64,000 nucleotides of DNA from Christiangramia portivictoriae DSM 23547. GTDB taxonomy: Bacteria > Bacteroidota > Bacteroidia > Flavobacteriales > Flavobacteriaceae. Of the stretch, positions 8,981 through 16,681 are shown one piece after another. The notes under the pieces are model-generated. The model had not been told where the DNA came from. It saw only the letters and a list, made by a program, of their open reading frames with translations, and made no database searches. Location of the stretch: positions 186,001-250,000 of the forward strand of contig NZ_AUHF01000008.1 of NCBI RefSeq assembly GCF_000423045.1, written 5' to 3'. Position 1 is the stretch's first letter; each line of letters opens with the position of its first letter. The position numbers were made by a program, and so were the translations under genes.

Positions 8981-9280
8981 TTCGAGATCATTTCGATAGA
9001 TACATTAAACCGCAAGAAACAAGTGACAATACTGATGTTTGTTGGATTAGGCTGGAATCCAAAATTATAATACAGCCATTAATACTAAAGTTTACTCTTA
9101 AATGCCAGTGTTTGGCCGATTAAAAAACACAAATTGATCCAAAAGAAAATGAAATTTCAGTTTCGGCGTCTGATCTTAGGCCAACTAATACTCGCAATTG
9201 AAGAATATAAAGTATCAAAGGAAGTGGTAGTTTTGGGTAAATCTGAAAATGGAAAGATGATAGAAATTCCAGACCTTTAA
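8981..9280 (+). pseudogene. Decayed second copy of the GH2 C-terminus plus the 72-aa gene
   Basis: Translating short pieces recovers clear remnants of the genes at 3-1548, in the same order and strand. PQET-x(3)-TDV-x-WIRLES (9010-9060) matches the GH2 PQETGNKTDVRWIRLES. IDPKENEISVSASDL (about 9132-9177) matches IDLEENEKAASASGL. QLILAIEEYK...GKMIEIPDL followed by TAA (9182-9280) matches the end of the 72-aa protein. In-frame stops, internal deletions and frame changes separate the pieces, so this is a relic and not a gene. The decay is directly visible. That it derives from an old duplication or a related locus is inference. Confidence 0.75.
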
Positions 9281-9298
9281 CATTATAAACATTATTGC

Positions 9299-10396
9299 AT
9301 GCCAAATGAAATCTCCATCTCCAAAAAACTGAAAGAGCGGGTTAAAGAACTTTCCTGTCTTTACGAGGTATCTTCTGCGATCCGTAAACATTCTGATTCA
9401 GTCTCGGAAACCCTAGAAGAAATTTGCAGCATCACAAAAAGGGCGTGGTTATTTCCAGAATATGCCATTGTTCAATTAGAATTTGAAGACTATAATATAT
9501 TCACTTCTACCATTCCAGTAAATTCAGTTTTTCAACAAAGTAATATTCTACTCTTCAATGAGAGAAAAGGCTTTATAAAAGTTTATTATAACACCGATAA
9601 ATTAAGCAATGCCCATTTTTTAGAAGAAGAACAGAAACTTTTAAATAAGATTGCAATCGAGATAAGTGAATTCTTTGAGCGTCGAGAAAATGTAAAAAAG
9701 GAAGAACTATTAAAAAGAAGTGCGGAACGAAATGACCGTCTATCAATATTAGGCGAAATTACTGCCGGAATAGCTCATGAACTCAATACTCCATTGGGAA
9801 ATATTCTTGGTTTTGCCGAATTGATAGAATCCAATTCAAAAGAAAATCAAACTCAGAAGGACTCTGAAAAAATTATAAAAGCAGCGATATATTCCAGAGA
9901 TATTGTAAAAAAACTGATGTTTTTCGCTTGCGAGATGCCTCAACATAAAGAAGTTATTCAAATAAAACCGATCATAGATCAGGCTTTAAAATTATTAACT
10001 CCTAATATAGAGAAAGCAAGAATCTCCTATAACTTCAAAATTGACAACCCGGTTCTAGAAGCACAAATAGATACTATCCAACTAACTCAGGTTTTATTCA
10101 ATATTTTGATCAATGCAATCTATGTTTCACCCGTAGGCAGCATAATAAATATAGAAGTTTCAAGTTATTCCGATCATTTTATTTTAGAAATAAAGGATGA
10201 AGGGCCAGGAATCCCGGAAAACTTAAAATCGAAAATATTCCAACCTTTTTTTAGCACTAAACCTGTAGGCGAAGGTTCTGGACTTGGCTTGAGTGTAGTT
10301 CACGGAATAATTAAAAGTCATCGAGGGGAAATCATTACTTTTGACAATAAACCTAATGGGACGGTGTTTCAAATAAAACTACCCTTAAAGCTATAA
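9299..10396 (+). CDS. Soluble sensor histidine kinase
   Basis: 365 aa with no membrane segment. The N-terminal 140 residues are probably a GAF-like sensory domain (ELSCLYEVSSAIRKH...). The HisKA box follows, with phospho-acceptor H160 (GIAHELNTPLGN). The HATPase_c domain has an N box (LFNILINAIYVSP), G1 (DEGPGIPE), an F box and G2 (GEGSGLGLSVVHG). It lies 3 nt before a sigma-54 response-regulator gene and will be its partner. The start ATG is only 18 bases after the GH2/72-aa relic, so its promoter lies within or before that relic. The signal sensed is unknown. The divergent hydroxyproline operon and the downstream gdhA make nitrogen or amino-acid status a candidate, by inference only. Confidence 0.9.
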   Translation: MPNEISISKKLKERVKELSCLYEVSSAIRKHSDSVSETLEEICSITKRAWLFPEYAIVQLEFEDYNIFTSTIPVNSVFQQSNILLFNERKGFIKVYYNTDKLSNAHFLEEEQKLLNKIAIEISEFFERRENVKKEELLKRSAERNDRLSILGEITAGIAHELNTPLGNILGFAELIESNSKENQTQKDSEKIIKAAIYSRDIVKKLMFFACEMPQHKEVIQIKPIIDQALKLLTPNIEKARISYNFKIDNPVLEAQIDTIQLTQVLFNILINAIYVSPVGSIINIEVSSYSDHFILEIKDEGPGIPENLKSKIFQPFFSTKPVGEGSGLGLSVVHGIIKSHRGEIITFDNKPNGTVFQIKLPLKL

Positions 10397-10399
10397 CTT

Positions 10400-11722
10400 A
10401 TGGCACTAAAAAAAGCGAATATTCTCATTGTAGATGATGATTATGATATGCTAGAATTAGTGCAGCGCCAACTTCATGAGCAGAATTTTCACTCATACCA
10501 GGCAGCATCTGTAGTTGAAGCTATAGATATTTTAAAATTTAACGCAGTAGATCTTCTCATTACAGATTTACAAATGCCAGGAATTGGTGGCATGGAACTT
10601 ATTAAATATGTAGAAGAACATTTTCCCAAGGTACCTAAATTGGTAATAACGGGTTATCCTTCTATAGACGGTGCTTTGAATTCGATTAAATCTGGCGCAC
10701 TTGATTATTTAGTAAAGCCATTTACTAAAGAAGAACTTCTAAAGGCTGTTGAAAATTCACTTCCTAAGAGATCGCTAAGTTCTGAAAAGAATCCTTTGCC
10801 TATTAATAAACTCCATATATATGCTGGGATTGTAGGACAATCTAAAAAAATTGAACAATTAATTGATCTTATAGAACGAGTGAAAAATAACCGTGCTACT
10901 GTACTTATACAGGGGGAAAGTGGAACGGGAAAAGAATTGGTGGCTCGAGCTATACATTATAAGGGTTCATTTGCCGCTAATCCATTTATCGCGGTTAATT
11001 GTGGAGCTATTCCGGAAGAACTATTAGAATCTGAACTTTTCGGATATAAAAAAGGGGCCTTTACAGGAGCTAATGATAACCGACAAGGATTTTTTCAGGC
11101 CGCTGCTGGTGGCACTATCTTTCTAGATGAAATTGGTACCGCTCCCCTTTCGGTACAAACCAGATTATTAAGGGTGCTTCAGGAAAAAGAAGTACGACGT
11201 ATTGGTGAGCAAAAAGCACAGAAGATTGAAGTCAGAGTTATTGCCGCTACTAACAGCGATCTTAAACAAATGATAAAAAAGGGTACTTTTAGGGAAGATC
11301 TCTATTACCGCCTGAATGTAATGCAAATTGAAACGCCTCCATTAAGAGATCATAAAATAGATATTCCTTTGCTTGCAAAAAATTTCCTAAAAAAATACGC
11401 TACAGAATATGCCAAACCTGGGACTGAAATTACAGAAAAAGCAATGGAAATACTTGAACGTCATAATTGGCCAGGAAATGTAAGAGAACTAGAAAATGTT
11501 ATTCAAAGGGCGCTTATAATGAGTGAAAAAAGTATAGATATAAAACAACTTCCTGATTATCTCAAGTATCCTACCCCAAACTTCGAATCTAATTCAAAAT
11601 CATTGCAGCAGGTTGAAAAAGAGCATATTTTAAAAATTATGGCTAGCGTAGATAACAACAAAACAAAAGCTGCAGAAATTCTTCAAATTGACAGGAAAAC
11701 TCTCCGAAAAAAACTTAAATAA
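10400..11722 (+). CDS. Sigma-54-dependent response regulator (NtrC family)
   Basis: 440 aa. The receiver domain (5-120) has phospho-acceptor D56 (LLITDLQMPG) and K106. The AAA+ sigma-54 activation domain (about 140-375) has Walker A GESGTGKE (172-179), the sigma-54 contact loop GAFTGA (219-224) and Walker B GTIFLDEIG. The C-terminal Fis-type helix-turn-helix ends in MASVDNNKTKAAEILQIDRKTLRKKLK-like sequence. It acts with the kinase 3 nt upstream. Targets should carry GG-N10-GC sigma-54 promoters, and I found no convincing one in this window. The downstream gene is gdhA and the divergent operon degrades hydroxyproline. Confidence 0.93.
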   Translation: MALKKANILIVDDDYDMLELVQRQLHEQNFHSYQAASVVEAIDILKFNAVDLLITDLQMPGIGGMELIKYVEEHFPKVPKLVITGYPSIDGALNSIKSGALDYLVKPFTKEELLKAVENSLPKRSLSSEKNPLPINKLHIYAGIVGQSKKIEQLIDLIERVKNNRATVLIQGESGTGKELVARAIHYKGSFAANPFIAVNCGAIPEELLESELFGYKKGAFTGANDNRQGFFQAAAGGTIFLDEIGTAPLSVQTRLLRVLQEKEVRRIGEQKAQKIEVRVIAATNSDLKQMIKKGTFREDLYYRLNVMQIETPPLRDHKIDIPLLAKNFLKKYATEYAKPGTEITEKAMEILERHNWPGNVRELENVIQRALIMSEKSIDIKQLPDYLKYPTPNFESNSKSLQQVEKEHILKIMASVDNNKTKAAEILQIDRKTLRKKLK

Positions 11723-11912
11723 AGACCATACTCCAAACGGTACTTTTCTCCCCCACCGGGGCGTTTCTCCCCGCTTATAAAATTCGATTCCAAATATAAT
11801 ACACGCGTAACACCCTTACTACCTGGTTATTACAACTAAGGCTTTATTGTTTATTTATTCTGGGCATAGCATTTGACTTTCTGTATATGAGAAAATATAA
11901 ATCTATGATAGA

Positions 11913-12074
11913 ATGAATTTGACTAACGGAAAAATAAAGGCCAACATTCCACATAAAAAGCACTTAAAAGGATTACCCCAGGATATGCTTAAAGGGCTGT
12001 GCTTTAATTGCGACCATCGCAGAACCTGCACCTGGAAAGATAACAGGAAATTATTTTGTGAACACTTTCAATAA
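11913..12074 (+). CDS. 53-aa protein with four cysteines, unknown function
   Basis: A short reading frame ATG 11913 to TAA 12072-12074, ending 6 bases before the gdhA start. The residues include C30, C33, C39 and C49 (CFNCDHRRTC...FCEHF) with H35 and H51 nearby. This spacing suits a small zinc-binding or redox fold. The N-terminal half is Lys/His-rich. No signal peptide or membrane segment is seen. Its tight spacing with gdhA suggests co-transcription. The family is not recognised. The ordered Cys pattern and placement make chance less likely, but coding status is unproven. Confidence 0.55.
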   Translation: MNLTNGKIKANIPHKKHLKGLPQDMLKGLCFNCDHRRTCTWKDNRKLFCEHFQ

Positions 12075-12080
12075 TATATA

Positions 12081-13361
12081 ATGATAAACACTAAAAAAGC
12101 CATTAAACAATCTATGTACGAGACCGTGATGCATCAGTTCAATAAAACGGCCGATATGATAGATTTGAATCCCAACATTAGAAAGATTTTGGGTATTACT
12201 AACAATGAAATTATCGTGCATTTTCCAGTAAAAATGGATAATGGAAAAGTAGAAGTTTTTACAGGTTACCGAGTGCAGCATAACAACGCATTAGGGCCCT
12301 ACAAAGGAGGTTTACGTTACCACGATACCGTGGATATTGATGCCGCCAAGGCACTTGCGATGTGGATGACCTGGAAAACATCATTGGCTGGTCTTCCTTT
12401 TGGAGGTGCTAAAGGGGGCATCAAAATAGATCCTCGAAATTATTCAGATTCGGAATTAGAAAGGATCACTAGGCGTTTCACTTATGCATTAGGTGAAAAT
12501 ATTGGCCCAGAGCATGATATTCCGGCTCCAGATGTTAATACCAATCCACAAACCATGGCATGGATCGTAGATACTTATATGTCAACCATATCATCTTCAG
12601 AGCGATCGCATAATCAACATGTGGTAACGGGAAAGCCTGTTGGTGCAGGGGGATTAGAAGGTAGAGACCGTGCTACCGGATTTGGGGTTTATCTATCTAT
12701 AAAATTATTGCTGGCAGCAGAAGAAAAGGATTTAAGTAATAAGAAATTTATAGTCCAGGGATTTGGTAATGTTGGGTATTGGGCTTCTCATTTTTTGACC
12801 AAAGATGGTGCTAAATTAATCGCTGTGCAGGATGCACACGCTACACTTTATAATGAAGGTGGAATAGATACACAAGCTCTAGCGCAACATTGTGAACCAA
12901 GGAAAGGATCAATAAAAGGGTTTCAAGGTGCAGATGAAATCGAATCTAATGAGTTCTTTGGATTGGACTGTGATATTTTAATTCCTGCAGCATTAGGAAA
13001 CCAAATCACTGCTGAAAATGCTTTTAAAATAAAAGCTTCTATTCTGGCTGAAGGCGCTAATGGACCTACTGATAAGGAAGGAGAACAAATCTTGATAGAG
13101 AAAGGTGTAACCATTATACCAGACATTTTCTGCAATTCAGGCGGAGTAATTGGAAGTTATTTTGAATGGTTACAGAATAGAAATGGGGAGTTGTGGCAAT
13201 TAGAAGAAGTGATGGCGAAAATTGAGAAAAAACTTACCGAGAATTTCCATAAGATTCATTCAGAAGTAAATAAACGCAATGTTGATTGGAGAACAGCTGC
13301 TTTTATTCTGGCCATATCTAGGGTAGAAACCGCTTATAAACAAAGAGGAATATTTCCATAG
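12081..13361 (+). CDS. gdhA: Glutamate dehydrogenase (Glu/Leu/Phe/Val dehydrogenase family)
   Basis: 426 aa. The N-terminal substrate domain carries PYKGGLRYH, the catalytic-lysine motif GGAKGGIKIDP and PAPDVNT. The C-terminal Rossmann domain has GFGNVG (about 230-235) and the ending typical of hexameric NAD-type enzymes of about 420 aa. It interconverts glutamate with 2-oxoglutarate and ammonia. Both 2-oxoglutarate and ammonia are products of the hydroxyproline operon to the left, so this enzyme could be the exit into nitrogen metabolism. That link is inferred from position. It is preceded by a 53-aa Cys-rich protein gene and followed after 27 nt by a GreA/Rnk-like gene. Confidence 0.92.
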   Translation: MINTKKAIKQSMYETVMHQFNKTADMIDLNPNIRKILGITNNEIIVHFPVKMDNGKVEVFTGYRVQHNNALGPYKGGLRYHDTVDIDAAKALAMWMTWKTSLAGLPFGGAKGGIKIDPRNYSDSELERITRRFTYALGENIGPEHDIPAPDVNTNPQTMAWIVDTYMSTISSSERSHNQHVVTGKPVGAGGLEGRDRATGFGVYLSIKLLLAAEEKDLSNKKFIVQGFGNVGYWASHFLTKDGAKLIAVQDAHATLYNEGGIDTQALAQHCEPRKGSIKGFQGADEIESNEFFGLDCDILIPAALGNQITAENAFKIKASILAEGANGPTDKEGEQILIEKGVTIIPDIFCNSGGVIGSYFEWLQNRNGELWQLEEVMAKIEKKLTENFHKIHSEVNKRNVDWRTAAFILAISRVETAYKQRGIFP

Positions 13362-13388
13362 ATAATGTTGAATTAAAGAAAAACTAAA

Positions 13389-13829
13389 ATGAAATACGGA
13401 GAATTAATTGTTGATAAGAAAGAATATGAATTTCTAAAACAAATCATGTCCCTTGCCAAATATTATAAGGATAATTCCTATAAGGCTTCAATATATAAAT
13501 TAAGTGAGGAATTAAAAGATGCGAGGATTATTTCTAATGCCAAAATGCCTATAGATGTGATTCGTCTAAATTCCCTGGTAACTATAGAAACACCTTTCGC
13601 AGTTGAGAGAACATACCAAATTGTTACGCCCGAAAAAGGAGACATCAGAAAAGATAAAATATCTGTCCTGGCTCCAATGGGGTTGGCACTATTTGGTTAT
13701 GCACAAGGCGATAATATCACATGGACATTCCCACTAGGAGAAAGCCATATACATATTAAAAAAGTAAAACAAATTGAACCGGAATTAATGAAAGTGAATT
13801 ATGGTAAACAGCATTCAGGAACATCATAA
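13389..13829 (+). CDS. GreA/GreB C-terminal-domain protein, Rnk-like
   Basis: 146 aa. The C-terminal half (about 60-130) has the FKBP-like GreA/GreB fold: SLVTIETP..., then KISVLAPMGLALFGYAQGD and WTFPLGESHIHIKKV. The N-terminal part is a short helical segment, much smaller than the Gre coiled coil, as in Rnk (regulator of nucleoside diphosphate kinase). Such proteins bind the RNA polymerase secondary channel region. It probably modulates transcription under stress, but no target can be named. It follows gdhA by 27 nt and overlaps the next gene by 29 nt. Confidence 0.8.
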   Translation: MKYGELIVDKKEYEFLKQIMSLAKYYKDNSYKASIYKLSEELKDARIISNAKMPIDVIRLNSLVTIETPFAVERTYQIVTPEKGDIRKDKISVLAPMGLALFGYAQGDNITWTFPLGESHIHIKKVKQIEPELMKVNYGKQHSGTS

Positions 13830-14208
13830 TGAAGAAGAAATAGAAGTGATAAGACTTCAAAATGAAATTAATCAGTGGAAATCTGAATTAGATTTTATTG
13901 CGCAAGAAATTAATTTTTATCTAGAAATTCTTAATTCTTTGATAGTTAAAGAAACAAAAGCTTCTAAAACAGATGCTAATCATCTTTTAAATCAATTCAA
14001 AGACTTAAAAGTATCTAGTGGTATAATTAAACAAGCTTGTAAAACATTCCAACCCAAATTGGAAGAAAAAAAGGAATGCGAAGATATTCAATGCGACCAC
14101 GCATTTTTAAACGAACATGTACTATTGCGTTTAAAAATTGAAAACCATTTAAATAAAGTTCGACGTATCAAACTTTCAGCATTTGAAGATTTAAGAAACA
14201 CAATTTAA
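13801..14208 (+). CDS. Coiled-coil protein of unknown function, 135 aa
   Basis: Starts at an ATG 29 bases inside the preceding Rnk-like gene. The sequence is almost all charged helix with heptad character (about residues 8-60 and 100-135) and two nearby cysteines in KECEDIQCDH. No membrane segment or signal peptide is seen. I do not recognise the family. The overlap suggests translational coupling with the Rnk-like protein and perhaps joint function. Coding is supported by good length and composition in a region where no competing frame is better. Confidence 0.6.
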   Translation: MVNSIQEHHNEEEIEVIRLQNEINQWKSELDFIAQEINFYLEILNSLIVKETKASKTDANHLLNQFKDLKVSSGIIKQACKTFQPKLEEKKECEDIQCDHAFLNEHVLLRLKIENHLNKVRRIKLSAFEDLRNTI

Positions 14209-14332
14209 AAATACGTGATAAAAAGTTTGTATTAGTTTATCCAGATGGTTCGAAATAAATACTTCTCACTGATTTTCAAAGGGGTTAAATTTTCAAGCAC
14301 ATTTCGAGCTATCTGGTTTTTAAAGAAATATT

Positions 14333-14533
14333 ATGGAGAATAATGCTTTTAAAAGTTTAGGGTTAGTCTTAATGGTAGTTATTTGTAGATCACTTTATCT
14401 CCACCGAGATTTTTATCTAACTATTTGGAATGAAAATAAACTTACAATTTTATTTATAGGATCAATTTTCACATTATTAATAATATTATTAATCCGATTC
14501 AACAAGCTTGAAAAAATAAAAGAAGAAAAATAA
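14333..14533 (+). CDS. Small predicted membrane protein, 66 aa
   Basis: ATG 14333 with an A-rich upstream (AAAGAAATATT). One strong hydrophobic helix runs at about residues 36-54 (LTILFIGSIFTLLIILLI) and a weaker one at about 8-22 (LGLVLMVVICRSLYL). A basic/acidic tail ends in LEKIKEEK. It could be a two-helix inner-membrane protein. No family is recognised. It stands alone between the coiled-coil gene and the receiver-domain gene, so it may be a real accessory gene or a chance frame. Confidence 0.4.
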   Translation: MENNAFKSLGLVLMVVICRSLYLHRDFYLTIWNENKLTILFIGSIFTLLIILLIRFNKLEKIKEEK

Positions 14534-14662
14534 TAATATCTACTAACAAGTGACTTCCCAAATTTTTACCCCAAAATCATTTTATTAGAACTTAAATAAG
14601 AAATAAATATAAGTATAGTAACAAATCGGTGTAAGCAGGATAGCTATTAAACGATATTTTTA

Positions 14663-15163
14663 ATGAGTGTGTTTAGCAAAAGAATCCTAATAAGATCTCT
14701 ATTTATTTGTGCCAATTTTAATGGTTTATTTTCTGAAATCTATAATCTTTTTCAAAGAACAAGAATCAGAACCTTCGTAAAACCAGAAAAGCAGAAAAAA
14801 AAATTATTTAATAATAAAACTAAACCTAAGACTCTTTTATGGTTAGACGATCGCCTAAACCCATTGGATAAGAGAATGGACTGGTTATCCTATAGCCCCA
14901 TCGGGCGTAACGTTGATGCAGTCTGGGTGAAAAATAAATTTGAGTTCAAAAACTGGATACTAAAAAATGGATTACCCGACGCTATATGTTTTGATACCGA
15001 CCTTGGTGATTCGGTAAACAATGGCTTAGCCTGTGCTAGGTGGCTAGTAACTTACTGCAAGGATCAAGGTTTAAAACCTCCAACCTGGAGTTCTCAGAGT
15101 ACAGATCCTGATGAAAAGGCAAAAATCAAGAGATTCCTGAAACAAAGTTATCCGTTATCATAG
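14663..15163 (+). CDS. Predicted cyclic-phosphate-processing receiver (cPPR) domain protein
   Basis: 166 aa. After a 55-residue basic N-terminal extension comes KTLLWLDDRLNP (56-67), then FDTDLGDSVNNGLACARWLV (110-129) and a C-terminal PPTWSSQSTDPDEKAKIKRFL. LDDRxNP, (L/F)DxDLGD, a helix and PP..xSQSxDP is the pattern I associate with receiver-like domains predicted to process cyclic phosphates in RNA-repair contexts. This is family recall, not a search result. No ligase or kinase partner is adjacent. The downstream neighbours are a long palindrome and a predicted PD-(D/E)XK-like gene. Function in this organism is unknown. Confidence 0.65.
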   Translation: MSVFSKRILIRSLFICANFNGLFSEIYNLFQRTRIRTFVKPEKQKKKLFNNKTKPKTLLWLDDRLNPLDKRMDWLSYSPIGRNVDAVWVKNKFEFKNWILKNGLPDAICFDTDLGDSVNNGLACARWLVTYCKDQGLKPPTWSSQSTDPDEKAKIKRFLKQSYPLS

Positions 15164-15274
15164 ATTTTAAATTAGAAGACATGATTCAAATTCTATATCT
15201 ATCTGTTTATTATTTTGAATAAATCTTTGATGAATAATTATATTTTTAGCAATTGGTAAATTTATAGTAGTCCA

Positions 15275-15437
15275 GTTTATAGTAGACTTCACCTCTTTTT
15301 TCTTTAGCAAAACTAGCCTGTAAAATCCTGAAGACGGCATAAAGCCACTGCGTTTTATATACGTCTTTATCAGGATTTAACAGGCTTTTTAGTTATGCAC
15401 GAAAAAAGAAAGGATTGAAGTCTAACTAATTTAAAAC
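15275..15437. repeat. Long imperfect inverted repeat (hairpin of about 60-75 nt arms)
   Basis: The left arm (15275-15336) and the reverse complement of the right arm (15362-15437) align over nearly their whole length. Shared blocks are TAGACTTCA, CTTTTTTC, ACTA, GCCTGT-AAATCCTGA and AGACG, separated by small bulges. The 25-nt centre (15337-15361) is unpaired. The inner right arm ends in GCTTTTT, so the core could also terminate transcription from 14663. The element ends 8 bases before the ATG of the 175-aa gene. It could be a structured RNA, a MITE-like remnant or a protein-binding palindrome. Confidence 0.7.
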
Positions 15438-15445
15438 TGAATATT

Positions 15446-15973
15446 ATGAATTACCTGAATCCACAAACACCAACATTAACTTCCTTTGAAATAATGATCC
15501 AGATAATGGACGATATTGAAAAGGCTGATCCCGAAAAAATTGATAAAGATGAATACCCTACCCTGAAAAAAAGATGTACCCGCGCTATTGAATTATCTAT
15601 AAAAGAAACGTGTGAAAGGCTTGAATTAGGATTGAAATGTGAGGAAGATTTTGACTTCTCAGAGAGCCTGAAAAATAAATACAAGAAGAAATACGGTATT
15701 GTAGATTTTATAATTATTAATCCTAACGGTAGAAAAATTGCAATTGAACTTGACAGCCGAAATAAGCGACTTTCATACGCCAAACTGGAGGAATTAAGTG
15801 AGAGAGGCTATGATACCTTCTGGGTTCAACATAGATTTAATATTTTCAGTGCCCCTTACAAATCTTCTTATAAAGATGATAGTTACCTTAACCATTATAG
15901 AAAACATGGATATACAAATAAGAATGTATCTATCATCAAGCATATCTTTCACCCAACTACATTTGAAAAATGA
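15446..15973 (+). CDS. Predicted PD-(D/E)XK-like protein of unknown function, 175 aa
   Basis: Soluble protein. The segment YGIVDFIIINPNGRKIAIELDSRNKRLSYAKLEEL (83-117, shown here by its ends: VDF at 86-88 and IELDS at 100-104) looks like the core of a restriction-endonuclease fold: D87, a beta strand, then E101-L-D103. In Vsr/DUF559-like proteins an E-x-D replaces E-x-K, so a nuclease is possible but unproven. The N-terminal 80 residues are helical and charged. It is preceded by the long palindrome at 15275-15437. No close family is recognised. Confidence 0.55.
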   Translation: MNYLNPQTPTLTSFEIMIQIMDDIEKADPEKIDKDEYPTLKKRCTRAIELSIKETCERLELGLKCEEDFDFSESLKNKYKKKYGIVDFIIINPNGRKIAIELDSRNKRLSYAKLEELSERGYDTFWVQHRFNIFSAPYKSSYKDDSYLNHYRKHGYTNKNVSIIKHIFHPTTFEK

Positions 15974-16123
15974 TGCTATAGATTATAGAAAGGCTTTCCT
16001 AGCCAATCATGCTTTTGCTTAAAAAACGATAGGGAAAACCTATTGAGCGAAGCGAAATCAATTAATTTGAGTCATTTAAAAACATTATCAAACGCCATAT
16101 TGAAATAAAACTATAAACCTATA

Positions 16124-16196
16124 TTACAATAATATAGTATTGCTTTAATGCCTCTTTATTGCTTTATAGTATTCCATTAAAATCACAATATTGTAA
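16124..16196. repeat. Imperfect AT-rich inverted repeat
   Basis: TTACAATA (16124-16131) and TATTGTAA (16189-16196) are exact inverted copies. Further in, TTTAATG pairs with CATTAAA. It lies in the 250-base gap before the 116-aa gene. With such AT-rich sequence this may be chance or a regulatory palindrome. Confidence 0.35.
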
Positions 16197-16224
16197 AAAC
16201 ATATTATCATTTTAAAGTAAAATC

Positions 16225-16575
16225 ATGAAACAGAAAGAAGTTTATATCGGTCCCAGTCTCAATTTAGAAACTCAAAAGATGGTTGATATGTATTTTGCAA
16301 TTAAAACCGTTAGTACGATTGAAGGTTTTATTTATTCAGAAGAAGAATTTCTGAATAGGTATAAAAACACCTATTCGTTTAATGAGTTCAGAAATGCAAA
16401 ATTCTATGCAGTTTATGAAATTAATGATTGTAAAACTTGCCAAAACTCATTTCATATTATTGTTCGCAATAGGGAAGAACTCTACAAATTCCTACAGTCT
16501 GGTGATCTGCTATGTAATTGCTGTGAAATCTATCAATCTAATATTGCTAACAACTTTGGAATCAATTTTAGTTAA
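16225..16575 (+). CDS. Cysteine-containing protein of unknown function, 116 aa
   Basis: ATG 16225, TAA 16573. The cysteines C69 and C72 (DCKTCQNSFH) and C97, C99 and C100 (LLCNCCEIY) with H77 could form one zinc site. The rest is a mixed alpha/beta-looking domain without signal peptide or membrane helix. No family is recognised. It stands alone on the plus strand in the unknown-gene cluster before the CBASS operon. Confidence 0.5.
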   Translation: MKQKEVYIGPSLNLETQKMVDMYFAIKTVSTIEGFIYSEEEFLNRYKNTYSFNEFRNAKFYAVYEINDCKTCQNSFHIIVRNREELYKFLQSGDLLCNCCEIYQSNIANNFGINFS

Positions 16576-16681
16576 TAATTCTAAGAAAATGTTGAGAAGT
16601 CATGCAAATCTTTTATAGAAGCATTGAAATTTTCCTTTAATTTTATGCTTTGCAATCTTTATTTAACAAAAAAATAATCTT

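Noticed and set aside
11757-11775. CGGGG...CCCCG hairpin as terminator of the response-regulator gene
   Set aside because: Short stem without a T-run; too weak to annotate as a terminator.
11861-11877. Sigma-54 promoter TGGGCATAGCATTTGAC upstream of the 53-aa gene
   Set aside because: GG is followed after 10 nt by GA instead of GC and the flanking consensus is poor. Not reliable.
13829-13843. ATG overlapping the stop of the Rnk-like gene (TAATG) as start of the next gene
   Set aside because: This frame stops after four codons (ATG AAG AAG AAA TAG). The coiled-coil gene uses the ATG at 13801.
15275-15437. Integron attC-like site (GTCTAAC at the right end of the palindrome)
   Set aside because: attC needs RYYYAAC on the left and GTTRRRY on the right of the same strand. 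Here the orientation is reversed and no integrase or cassette array is present.
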